Positions 21,498 through 32,423 of a stretch of 64,000 nt of DNA are shown here, one piece after another (within the stretch, counting starts at the first letter, position 1; the number at the start of each line of letters is the position of its first letter). Source of the DNA: Isoetes taiwanensis. Taxonomy: Eukaryota; Streptophyta; Lycopodiopsida; Isoetales; Isoetaceae. Location of the stretch: NCBI GenBank assembly GCA_021234155.1, contig JAJEKV010000003.1, positions 34,457,166 through 34,521,165 of the forward strand, given 5' to 3'. The position numbers and the translations under genes were made by a program. The notes below the pieces were generated by a model that saw nothing but the letters and a program-made list of their open reading frames with translations, was not told the DNA's origin and searched no databases.

Positions 21498-23542
21498 TTT
21501 ATTTTATTTTTTTGGAGGCAAGATGTTTAGATTTTTTATTAATAGAATGAAAGTTAGAGATAAACAAAAATTACAGATAAACAAAATTACAAGACACCAA
21601 AACAAAATTCACCTAGTCCAACCCAGGCTAGAGAATCATCATCACCATCTCTTCCTAGCTCGGCCCATGCACACTTGAAGTATTGGTAGAACCCTTGCAT
21701 GCGCCCACTATTATCATATTCTACATGCATTTTGCTTAGCCTAATTTTTGCACGCCATGAGGAGAAACTTTATAGTTGAAGGTGGCTATAATTCTTCTCC
21801 TGGTCTATTGGTTTTGCCCCATTGCTACGTCACAGCGGTGCTTCCAACAGCGCAGTGCTCTTATGTCGGGGAGCCCATCACTTTAGTACATTTGATCATT
21901 GCAATCCGTGGCCATTGCATGTCATTGATCGAAATTCCCAAGATGGCCGCTGCCCAATGCCAAAACTGATTGATACGGGGGCAGAAGAGCATATGGTCGA
22001 TGCTCTCTGCTTTAGAACATCCTAACGGGCAGCCCACAATTTTCCTTTTGTATAAACGGGTGAGAGTTGGCAATCCTTCCTGCCATAACAGCCACTTAAA
22101 AGTCTGAATCTTTTTGGAGCACCAGGAGTTCCAGCAGTGCACTAGCTGAGGTAAAAGTTCGTCCTGATCCAGCCCCAAACTCCCTGTTACTTTAAACGGT
22201 TCCCTGACTAGCATTAACTTGTACAGAGTTTTGACCTTGTAACCCTTGCACTCCATGCCTTTCTCATCTTTTAAGATCCATGTCTCTGTTGTTCCAAGGG
22301 TTCCTGACACCACATCTATCCTTCTGATAATTGTCTTGTACAGCCTTCTATTTGTGAATGTGTCTCCCACTTTATTCTTTATCACTGACCATGAGATCCA
22401 TCTGTTGTGTTCCAAAGATCAGAGGTCGTTGAGGATATGAATCCCTTTAGTTTGCCAGATTGAGGCTGATTTAGGATGTACCATAGCAAGAGGAGCTCCA
22501 TCTTTGTTGCCGACATGCTCATTCCAGAAGAGTGAATGGGCACCTGTTTCCCAAGGCAGATCCTTGAGCCTGAACCACTTTGAGACCTTTTGCCATGCTG
22601 CTAGCAAATATCTCATCATCAATGATGTCCTTTTACCAATCTTGAAGTCATAGTAAGTTGCATTTGGAAGCAACATAGGCACCGAAGCCTTACCTTTAGG
22701 ATGACATTTCATTAAGTTATACTTGATAAACTGCATGGCTGGGGATTCTACCATTTGTAAAGCCCCGCCAAACTTGCTTATTTGCTAGAACTTGAGATTG
22801 AGTCCATAGGTCTTTGAGGCCCTAGACCTCCATCACTTTTATTCACCGCATACTTCCTAACCATGTTAGTTTAGGAAATCCTTCCCATAGAAACTATTAT
22901 GTTGTTGTCTTTAGCGTCAAGGAAAGAACATCGATAGATGTGACAAAAACAATTGTCCCAGTGTGGCGAACTTGCAAGCCAGCGTGAATGCCAAACACAC
23001 CAGGATGTCATGTTTTGCCCATATTAATGGCAGCAATAATGATGTCATTTTTTCCTTGGTGCCCTCCATGTGTGCATTGGCTAACCCAATTCCTAAAGTG
23101 GCCATTGTATAATCTTTCTATTATGCACCAATGTTAATGAGAGCAAAATCTTTTCGATAGCGTTAAAGTTGGGAAGATGAAAATTGCAAAGTAATCTGGT
23201 GTATCAGCACCTATTAGCTTAAAAGCGGAGGGTCATTGCTACATCCCGTAGGAAAAAGCAAAATCTCAATATGAGTGCCTAATATAAGTGAAGGGGAGCA
23301 TTACATAAACCAAATCCACACACCGTAGTTCTTTCTTCCCTCATCTTTGTTTGCACCAAAATTCCCCTAGTTTAGGTTCTCATCTGCAAGTGGTTGACCT
23401 TGAGGTTGATACATCCTTTTAGATCCCATGCTTATTGCAAAAATATGTCAAATCCAATCTGAAAGCATTTGTCAGAAACAATGGGCCAATCTTTTTTGCC
23501 CACAAACTGGTTTTATTGCATTTTAACATCCAGAACATCACA
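21498..23542 (-). pseudogene. LINE (L1-type) ORF2 C-terminal half, longest copy
   Basis: The minus strand reads in fragments, 5' to 3' from 23542: RT-thumb-like region (FLWEG-type motif near 22890), GLxxKDLWTQSQVLA near 22820, then the long frame 22754-22419 (WFRLKDLPWETGAHSLFW), then 22415-21861 with KTLYKLMLV, FKWLLWQEGLPTLTRLYKR and the zf-RVT motif GCPLGCSKAESIDHMLFCP. This is the post-RT region and zinc-binding domain of plant L1-like retrotransposons. A frameshift near 22417 and several stops break it. The RT catalytic part and ORF1 are missing. Its 3' end abuts the unknown gene fragment, as in copies 1 and 4. Confidence 0.85.
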
Positions 23543-24403
23543 TCCTACATTATAAATTTTTAGTGTAAGTGTTGGACCCAGCCCTAAATCCAAAGGCTGG
23601 GATTTAGGGTTGAGAATTTATGGTTGAGATTTGGACACCTAGGAACCCTAAAATAAACAAAAAGGTCGTGAGGTTTTTTTTTTGCTATGGCGGCTAGCCT
23701 ACTTTGCCACCAAACAGGGCCCTGTTTATGGTTGATCATTTAAAAGTGCTCAAAAAAGAATATGGATCCGGCGGCCACATCTCTGGCTATGGCGACCAGA
23801 AAACCTTTTGCTCCTCCATTACTCTGTGCATAAATAGGGGAATATGGATCCAAATTTTGCTCTTTTCTTTTGTATCAGTTCGGCACTAGGATGGGGACAG
23901 GCTACTATCCATCAACGGGAAAGCCGGGATCTCTTCAACCAAATGTATCAACGGCTTGGTTTTGGAATCAAGGGAAATTATCCTCTCTCTGCAGTGATTA
24001 TGTCTAAATATTACAACACTAAAACCAGAGGCGCTTTTGTTGATGTGGTTTTCGCCATGCAAGGAGTCGGAATTCTGCATGGTACGCGAGAGTTTTGATT
24101 GTGATTTCATCAGGATTCATCATCGCATATTCAAGGCCTCCCTTTTCCTTAGATCCAGGCGGTTGGGTCCACTGCCACGAGGCGGTCGATGCCTTTCTGG
24201 GTATACTGCCGGTTTCTACAAGGGACCCGACAAGTGGTCCGACTCCATCCCTCATCCCTGATTTAGACAGTAGCTCTTTACCGTTATAAGGTTTTCCCTA
24301 CTCGGGTTTTTAATCCTGAATGGTAATTGTAGTAGTTATTGTCTAAGTTGGTTTCTATGGAAGATAAAAAACATAAAATGTTCCTTTGATTTTATTTTAT
24401 TTA
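23543..24403 (+). pseudogene. Unidentified gene fragment, unit copy 4
   Basis: This is nearly identical to 17759-18623, including the TCCTACATTATAAATTTTTAG border after A. The frame from 23844 reads [19 protein letters not shown] and continues as in copy 3 to [12 protein letters not shown], where frames break. The plus-strand 3' part encodes GPDKWSD-like residues in another frame. Its 3' flank carries the Helitron empty site at 24403/24404. Confidence 0.5.
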
Positions 24404-24607
24404 TTTATTTTATTTTTTTGGAGGCAAGATGTTTAGATTTTTTATTAATAGAATGAAAGTTAGAGATAAACAAAATTACAAGACACCAAAACGAAATTCA
24501 CCTAGTCCAACCTAGGCTAGAGAGTCATCATCACCATCTCTTCCTAGCTCGGCCCATGCACACTTGAAGTATTGGTAGAACCCTTGCATGCGCCCACTAT
24601 TATCATC
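24404..24607 (-). mobile_element. LINE fragment (3' end), unit copy 4
   Basis: This matches 21498-21713 with a short deletion and ends at TATTATCAT. Beyond 24607 the sequence is new. Confidence 0.8.
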
Positions 24608-25431
24608 TTATATTCCATTCCTAGCAGCCGCTGCAGTGGTATACATCAACAAAAGTTGTTCACGGTTTCCCAAATTGCCTTGGTTTAGCTTCCTCTGCTC
24701 TTCGTGACTTCTACACTCAACATTAAATTTCATCAACATAAAAGTTCTATCATAAATCTAGGACCCAATTTAATACTGCAAAGAAAAAGAATATATGACG
24801 GTAATGAAAAGTATTAATAGAGAAGCATGCGCTGCAGCAAGTTCCGGAAGGAGATCTGCTAAAGTAGCGTGATGCTTGGACAAAAATACGGTAAGGTTAA
24901 GCCCTAAGGATTTAAATGCCACATGGCAGAATAGTAATCCAAGAGATCCGATATAGTTCCAGGAAATGAATAGACCCACGACCAAGTACTTACCTCGAAA
25001 GAAAATCCACAAAAAATTGAAGATACAGGCAGCGCCCTTGGACGACTGTAACCAAGAAGATGAAGAAAGAAGCCGGTGTATTATAGAAAAGGATACTCCA
25101 GTAAGAGTGCTTGCCCTAATCGGGCTAAACGTACTTGCTTTAAGCTTTTCTGAAAATCGCATAGCATCCACAGATAGACCTTGATGAAGCTATTGCTATG
25201 CCGGATTTGGTCTTTTTGCATCATATGGAAATGTTGACGCCTTCAAATCTACCCTCAGATCCCAAAACCTTGCTGCAAAGTGAGAAGAGTCGACGTGCTG
25301 CACTTCGGCTGATGGAAGAAATAAGAAGCATTAAAACGTGGAATTTGTTGGGACCGTTCGATCTAGTTTGGTCGTTCATGGGCGTTAGATCTAGGGCAGG
25401 ATACAACACCCTATAACATTATAATATAGGA
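24608..25431 (-). mobile_element. Helitron fragment with 5' end only
   Basis: On the minus strand it starts TCCTATATTATAATGTTATAG at 25431 (written here in part), with T next on the plus strand, so it has the family's 5' end. No hairpin-plus-CTAG end is found to the left. Cargo includes an exon-like minus-strand stretch (about 25175-25000) ending at the donor GAG|GTAAGTAC, and an arginine- and serine-rich frame (25221-25409, MLLISSISRSAARRLFSLC) that could be a targeting peptide. Neither was identified. Confidence 0.55.
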
Positions 25432-28400
25432 TATGTTAACAAATCTGAATCTTCTAGACCCCATTATTGCAAACTGAAGAAATGATTTAAATGATTAAAT
25501 AATTTCCTGCTATAGTAAAATTCAAGTCGAACCATTGAGCATTGAATAGTCCTCATTCATTAATTAAAGAATTTCCTAGCAAGTCTTCTTATGGTGTTAG
25601 TGGCTTTATTTGCGCATATATTTCATGCATTGCTAGCAAGTAATAGATTGATTCAAATTGATCTTAGTTGTCTCTTGAGAATTTTAACAATTTGATATCA
25701 TTAGCCACCATTTTAGTTTAGGGTATAGACGCCATTTGGATCAATACCCATTTGGTTCTTCGGGTAATAGTTTGATTTGCTTTCTATGGATTTGAATCGT
25801 GAGGAACAGCAATTAGTTTGTTGTTGGAAATTAGGAGTGATTGGTTTCTATGGATTTGAATCGTGAGAAAATGGAACGAAGAACTGATTAAGAGGATACA
25901 ATTTGTAGCACAACAATTAGTTTGTTGTTGGAAATTAGGAATGGATAAGCTATCAATTTATATATTTTTTATGAATGGCGTTGTAAGATAACCAGTGTGC
26001 AGATATAAATACAAAAGGAGGAGATGTGAAACATTGCAATTCCAGTTCGATAGTTGATGTTGGAGAAGAAATTAGCAGAAGATTTATGCCTATATCGCAA
26101 CTAGAAAAAAAAAAGTTTTGGAATTATCTATGTTTTTGGAAGGCCTTTTCCAGCAGAAAATTTCTTTTTCCGACAAACACACTTGGCTCTCTTCTCCTCA
26201 GGATAGAATTTATCCGCATTTTCGGTTCAAATCAAGCTCAAATTGCCCAATTGCAAGCTGAAAACATTCATTTCGAGCTCAATTTGAGCGATTTGCACAG
26301 GAATTTCCATTAATTCCTACTCTGGACTGCCATGGATCAAAAAACAAGAAATAATCCAACAAGAAATATTCCAGCTGCACTTGCATCAGAAGTTAGGGAA
26401 AGGAATAAGTAGACCCTCAGGGAATCCACCTAATTATTTTTTTCTTATTTAGCTTCCTGCATCGCTCTTCAGCATACAACGTCGGCATAGTTTCAACCTC
26501 AGCAGAAGAGCTCGAAAGCATTGAAACAGGGCTTTACAGAAATTTGATTCAAAACCTCATTTTTGACGGTCTGTGCCCTTTAATTCTACCACTAGGGACT
26601 TAAACTATTCAGAGAAGCAAAGGCGATGATAAGCTTAGCAGGCTCCAAAGCACGATAAATTTGCAGCAATTTGAAGCTAGTTCCGTTCCGGCTCTGCTGT
26701 TAAGACTAAATCCTTTGCAAATCCATCCCTCGAACTTCCTCATGAATGCAAACTCAAAAACCCTTTACTCCATGGTGTTTGAACCATTAAAAGCTAAATT
26801 ACTCCTTTAGGGATCTTGAATGCCTATACCCATTAGACACTATTCTAAATATGCCTAAGGGGGAGACATTGGCTACTATAGTTTGTGCATCTACGTAACC
26901 CAAGACGTTGCGCAATAGACAACCTGGGGTAACAACCACGCTTTGAGACTAATTTATATTCCAACTCTTAATGCATGATCCCATCTTGCTCAACACTCAA
27001 TGCATGTGAAACTTTCTTTCGTTCGTACATACATCTCTAGCACAAGCATCTGCCATCCATTGACGATTCTTTTCTGGAAACACGTGCATGTAGGTTTGGC
27101 GCCTTGTCTATGCTGTCTTCAAGAATTTCATAAACTTAGGGAGTTTTTATGGGCAATTGCATGAATGAATATGATATGGTAAGAATGGGTTAACCATGTA
27201 ACATTAACTTTCCAAATTCAAACGGGTCATAACTTTAACACCACCTTAGTTAGACGCAATACTGACAAAGCCATAACGGATAACGCTTATATGTGCAGAA
27301 AATATGCATATGCTTTGTGTAGACAAATGTTGTGAAAATTTAGGAACATAAAAAAGAGTGAGTTTCAAACAGCTCAACTTTCCAGTTGCAGACAAAATTG
27401 CAACAAACATTATAGTCTTTCTATTTCATTATGCACAAACAAAAGTAACTTGGCAAATTAAGTAAACTTACGATCCAAACAACAAGAAAGAATCACAATT
27501 TCAATGACATTTCAATTGGAACATATTATTCATAGTATTGTTTCATATGTGCATAACCCAACAAAAGAATATGACTTTAAAAACATAAGAATTGCCAAAC
27601 TTGCAATATTGACATATCAAAACAGACATCTACTTGGTTCATCTTCCACAAGGTCAAGGACCAACGTGTGAGACCCCCTTCAAAATATCTATATTGACAT
27701 GGCCCTTTACTCAGAGTCACATTTCAGTTCGACTGCCACGGGTTCATAGATACCTTAGAGACATTAATTTAATGTTGAAGCGTCCCGAAGTGGTTATCGC
27801 GAATCTTTGCCTCGATTCGATCGGCTCTGTTAGCATCGAACCATTCGCCGAAGCAATGAGGACATGGTTGATGTCATCGCGGCGCCTCTTAGCCGCGGGA
27901 AAAAGAAGCCCGCGGTCTCCATCCGCAAAACCACTGCAGACCTGCCTTCATCTTTGCTTGCTGAATTTGCTCCTCCTCCAACGCTTGGATCTGTGCCAAA
28001 ATATCACGATCATGAACACCTGGAAGACGTCCCTGTCGAGAATGGAGCAGGTCCCGATACAAAGTGTCGGTAAAAGCACGACTGCTGCTGCGGACTCGAC
28101 CCACTCTTTGGCAAAACCCTTGACGCCGCAGAATTGCATCCACTATGCCGGTCATACCTCGGCGTCGATTGAAGGCGGTTGTCCAAGTATTCTTGCAACC
28201 AACTTGAAAGTCGGCATCCTTTAAGAACTTCACGTTCAAAAAAACACGTCCTTCCGGCCGCCGGCTAGCTGCGAGGGCTCGTCACGAAATGAATTGCGGA
28301 TGGTGGTCCGGCCCCGAATTATCTCGAGATAGAATCGAAAAGAGACACGGAAGTCTTCAGGAGGTCTAAGTTAGATATTGGGGTACAAAAAGCGTGAAAG

Positions 28401-28885
28401 CGGAAGCGGAAAAGCATGCTTGGCCTTGCGACGCACCTTTTCGATTTCAGGCGCGCCTTTTCGAACAATGATTTTGATTGTCGAGAGGTGTAATTATTCG
28501 CGCCCATTGTTACTAATTGAATTATGCAGACCAATTTGCTCCCCGATTGCACCGATTCACGCATTTTACAAATTGAAGCATCTTCTTCAAAACTTGCTCG
28601 ACTTCTTTGTTTCTTCTTTGCTTTTTTTTAAGTATCTTCTTTTCTCATGGCTGGTGAAGGAATCATCCCACACAAAAATTTGAAATGGCTGGCGAGAAAA
28701 TGTCACTACTTGATGATGATGGCCCCAGAGCAGTGTTTGGTCTGAGCCAATGGTTTCGAGCAAAATCAAAATCTACTATGTTAAGCCCTCATTTGAAGCG
28801 AGAAATTGGGCGGCTTGATCGATTTCTTGTATGGAGATGGAGGTGTCGAATAATGAATTGAGGAAGCTAGTAGCATTATCATTTG
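25432..28885. other. No supported gene
   Basis: Mostly AT-rich. A more GC-rich island (27630-28300) has overlapping long frames on both strands, among them 27634-28224 plus and 27889-28239 minus. None shows a motif I know and both strands cannot be trusted, so I leave it uncalled. A duplicated phrase TTAGTTTGTTGTTGGAAATTAGG occurs at about 25815 and 25917 (given here in full as two short near-identical stretches). Confidence 0.4.
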
Positions 28886-28889
28886 CATG

Positions 28890-30525
28890 GGAAAATCAGT
28901 AGTCGGCGAGCATAACCCCGAGGCTCATCGGGTTGATTGGGATGCTTACAAGAAACAGGAGTCAATGTTTGGTCCAGGAGAAAAAGGGATGACATTGATG
29001 TTAAAAAAGAAGATGTTAAAAGGATCAAAACTACAGTTCCTTCATGCCAAAGTACACCTCTAGCTTCAGGCAGATCAACACCTCAACTTGAATTTAAGGG
29101 GAAAGCAGGTCAGTCTTCTGAGTTTTTACGTTTCCAATTTAAGTTTCAACATTTCTTTGATTGAAGAGGAGGTTAGTAAGTTGGAAACAGATTTAGAACA
29201 ATTGTACAACCGATCCGGTAAAATAATTAGTACCATTGAGGTAGATAAGAACTCTTTAGCAAGGGAAGAGAGGATGATTGAGCATGGAAGGAATCGAGAT
29301 AGCAAGAATGGAGAATGAGTTGTATGCGCTTTGAATGCCAAAGGGACACAAGAATAATGGAGACTGACAGAAGCGGATGATTGAAGAGTTAAAGCAAAAA
29401 TAAGTGGTGAAATATATTTTTGCTCTAAACTGGAGGCTTGCCTTCCAAAGGTTATTATTGGTGTTGAAGCATTACGAGGAGAAGGAAAAGAAGGAAAGAT
29501 CAAAAACTTCACTTTGGAATTCAGATTCATGAGGAAGGCGGAAATACTTAGAAGCTGGTAGACAATTGATGGACTCGAGGATATATCAAAAATGTCTATC
29601 ATAACTATGAAAAGCGTGCTGTTACTGGTTTCATGGAAGATGCATGTCTTTGCATGTGGATTGGTCTTCAATCCAAATATAAATTGAGTATGGCATTACC
29701 ATGTGAACATGTCTATCACTTGGCATCTTTGCATGCTTTTGTATGAAAAGAAGACATGCTTGGTGTTTTGAAGGAAGTTCCTGGGAAAGTTTTTTTGTGG
29801 AACTTGGTCTAGAGGTTCTTGCAGGTGAAGAAGACTTGCAGTTCAAAGCGAGCGATTAAAGTGCATTTGAGGTAGGCACTAGTAGTGCATTTGCTTCATC
29901 CGATAAGTTTTCCAATCTTGTCACACATGGCTTCACACGTGGCTTCACCTTTATTATTTAATAAAGCACACGTGGCACCTGAAGGAATGGCTTCACGCAT
30001 ACGAGTCACCAAAAAATGTTGGTTCTACTGCATCAGCTCAAGTGTCACCAAGTCCAGTAAGGAAAGCTGTAGAAGCTTTGCAGAAGGTAAGACTTTGATA
30101 TTTCTTATTTGTGTTTTAACTAACTTAATCTCATTTAAATTGATTTGTGTTCTAAGCAGCAAAGTTCTGTAATTCAGCTTAGTAAGGGGCCAGCAAAAAA
30201 AAGGATAAAACGTTCACGTGTTGTTGAGAGCAGTTCAGAAGAATATTATGAACAACCTGTACAAAAGGTTCCCGCAATTGACATTAAGACCCGGGTTGAG
30301 GAGTGCAAGCTGCGGGGAGAAAGTTCTACCATGCACATGTAGATGTTCACGTAAGCAGTGATGAAGAACAAGCAAATGAAGATGCTGAAGATGCTGAAGA
30401 TGCTGTTGAGAAAGGTAAGGGTAAGGGTGAAGCAGCAGTTGAAATGGAGGTAGCAACAACAAAAGTCAAAAAGAAGATTGGGAGACCCTCAAAGAAGGCG
30501 CCACCTCGGACAAAAGCAAATAGGT
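28890..30525 (+). CDS. Putative upstream exons: coiled-coil and AT-hook protein
   Basis: Several plus-strand coding stretches suggest exons, with frame changes between them. They are NPEAHRVDWDAYKKQESMF (about 28910-28970), KKEDVKRIKTTVPSCQSTP (29005-29060, donor-like GCAG|GTCAGT), and LIEEEVSKLETDLEQLYN followed by a basic and acidic coil (29160-29315). Next comes SPKNVGSTASAQVSPSPVR ending LQK|GTAAGA at 30088. Last is an exon after CTAAGCAG at 30160 with KKRIKRSRVVESSSEEYY, and in another frame an acidic stretch and KKKIGRPSKKAPPRTKAN before a stop at about 30525. GRPSKK is an AT-hook-like DNA-binding motif. Together they look like one nuclear protein, possibly joined to the FCP1-like frame downstream. 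The exon structure is my inference and at least two frame breaks are visible. Confidence 0.45.
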
Positions 30526-30762
30526 GATCAAGTTGATATTATTGTGAAAATGTTAAATGGTAGTTCGTGGTTACATTTCTCAAAGATATCAAGTCATTGA
30601 GTTAGTTTCAGAACATAACATATTGTGGTGTATGTGAAATACTGTTTTAATTGTTTTATGTTGTTTGAGAACATTGTTTGAATATTGTAATTCTGTTTTC
30701 TTTAATTAATGACTTTTTTTAATTCATGTTTAAGTCATGTTGATGTTTAAGTTTCTTTTTTA

Positions 30763-31539
30763 ATGAATGTTGCAGAGGATTTAGAAAAGAAAAAACTTGT
30801 CATCTTAGACATTAATGGAGTTTTGGTCAACACCTTCCAAAAAAGAGCAAGAGTAAAGATTCCACCAGGGCTCAAGAAGTATTACGCAGCAGGGAAAGTG
30901 GTTATTTGCAGACCTTTTTTACAAGAGTTCTTGGATTGGAGTTTTGAAAGATTTGAAGTTGGGATTTGGTCTAGCATGATGAAACACAACATTATACAAA
31001 TCCTTAACAGTATTCTGCCAGCACACTACATTGCTAAATTCAAATTCATTTGGGGTCAGAATGAATGTGAGGTGCTGCCTTTCATGTTTCCAGGCAGTGC
31101 AACCAAACCAATATTTATGAAGCCAATTGTCAAAGTTTACACAGCGTTTAATGATGTACAGGATGTTGTGCTTGTGGATGACTCTTTGTACAAGACTTTC
31201 TTGTCCCCACCAGACACATGCTTAATAGTTGAGAGCTTTGACAATGAGGAAAATGATAAGGTATTCAACTACATAAAAGCATGTTTGCACACTTGGCTTC
31301 ATTCAAAGAATCCTCAAAAGTGGTTGCACCAGCAGCTTCATGTTGATGTGGTCAAGGAAGTAGACATCAACATACTCAAGCTTACTGTTGACCACTTGAA
31401 AGAACTTGCAAGATGGAAAGTAGCAATTGAGGGAAGCATGCAATTGGTGAAAGATATTGTTGGTGTTGCAGCTGATATTATTGTAAATGAACAGGATGAA
31501 CATGCAAGAGAAGAAACAACACGGGATTATCCATACTGA
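30763..31539 (+). CDS. FCP1/NLI-interacting-factor-like domain protein
   Basis: This 258-residue frame is intact. From residue about 9 it reads KKKLVILDINGVLVNTF, the first motif of the plant FCP1-like (NLI-interacting factor) branch of the HAD phosphatase superfamily. It continues with VICRPFLQEFLDWSFERFEVGIWSS (shown here only as family hallmarks RPF and VGIWSS), then LVDDSLYKTFLSPP, the conserved DD motif near residue 145. The usual catalytic DxDx(T/V) is DINGV here, so the second aspartate, which normally acts as general acid, is asparagine. Many plant members have this DxNG form, and catalysis is uncertain. The start lies just inside TTTTTAATGAATGTTGCAG; since TTGCAG is a splice acceptor, the frame from GAGGATTTAG is more likely an internal exon than a true start. 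A minisatellite follows the stop. Confidence 0.8.
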   Translation: MNVAEDLEKKKLVILDINGVLVNTFQKRARVKIPPGLKKYYAAGKVVICRPFLQEFLDWSFERFEVGIWSSMMKHNIIQILNSILPAHYIAKFKFIWGQNECEVLPFMFPGSATKPIFMKPIVKVYTAFNDVQDVVLVDDSLYKTFLSPPDTCLIVESFDNEENDKVFNYIKACLHTWLHSKNPQKWLHQQLHVDVVKEVDINILKLTVDHLKELARWKVAIEGSMQLVKDIVGVAADIIVNEQDEHAREETTRDYPY

Positions 31540-31680
31540 TCAGACCAACATTGAAGAGCCCGATCGGACCAACATTGAAGATAATTGATCGGACCAACAT
31601 TGAAGATCTTAGATAAACAGGGAGGAAACTGCAAGAGAAGAAATAACACAAGATCAGACCCACATTGAAGATACTGACTT
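31535..31680 (+). repeat. Minisatellite at gene 3' end
   Basis: GATCRGACCMACATTGAAGA occurs four times (about 31538, 31561, 31587 and 31653). The preceding codons GCAAGAGAAGAAAYAACAC are also repeated (31503 and 31631). The 3' end of the gene has thus been locally duplicated. Confidence 0.85.
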
Positions 31681-32420
31681 TGAGATGTAAATTAAGAACT
31701 TCATGTAACTTAAGATGAAACTTAAGATATAACAGCTGTTTCTTTGTGAAGACTGGATATGAGTACATAGCTGTACACTTTTGTAACAGAACGGATATTA
31801 ATGTAAATTCAAGGTTTCAGGCATTTACCTACACTTGTCTGAGATCATCATTTGTAAACTTTGTTCATTTGTAAACTTGCAATCTGTTTTTCCAGTCCAT
31901 CAAGTCTTTTTCGAGAAGTTCATCAAGTCATAATAGTTAGCGATAATGAAAAGCATGTAAGGCGAGACAAAGCATAAGTATGAAAAAGCGGACCTAACAC
32001 CTTTTCTTTTAAAGCTGTGACGACAAGGAACATTTGTGCAGCAAAGAATTTGTTAGTTTTCATTGATAACGAATTGTAAAGAGTATAAGAAAGAATATAT
32101 GGCGGAAAAAGCCCGGTGTACATCTAAAAACTCAACTACGCTTCTTGAAGCAAAAGCGAGAAAAAAGCGGGCGCCGAAATTAGCACTCTTTTGGAAGGGA
32201 TGCCATAACTTTTTGGCATGTCTCTTCACTCATCTTGAAACCTTGTTACCAAGATTCTCCATATCAAACTTCACACAGCATGTCGACAAGGTGGCTATAC
32301 AAACTAACAACCGGCTTGTCCAATAGCAACTCAAATTGGAGTGCATCTGTTTCTTGTAGTAATGGCGGGAAACTATAACTTCTCCTACACCAAATCACGT
32401 TTCCCAAGCATCTTCATATA
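31681..32420. other. No supported gene
   Basis: AT-rich. It probably includes the 3' untranslated region of the FCP1-like gene. Short frames lack motifs. Confidence 0.4.
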
Positions 32421-32423
32421 TAT

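Noticed and set aside
24608-25431. Complete Helitron reading from 24608 to 25431
   Set aside because: The 5' end at 25431 is convincing, but no hairpin or CTRR end exists near 24608, and the host sequence does not resume there. I call it only a fragment.
27634-28224. 196-codon plus-strand frame in a GC-richer island
   Set aside because: Competing frames occur on both strands (27889-28239 minus, 27864-28073 plus). None shows a recognisable family or splice pattern, so I list it only as uncalled sequence.
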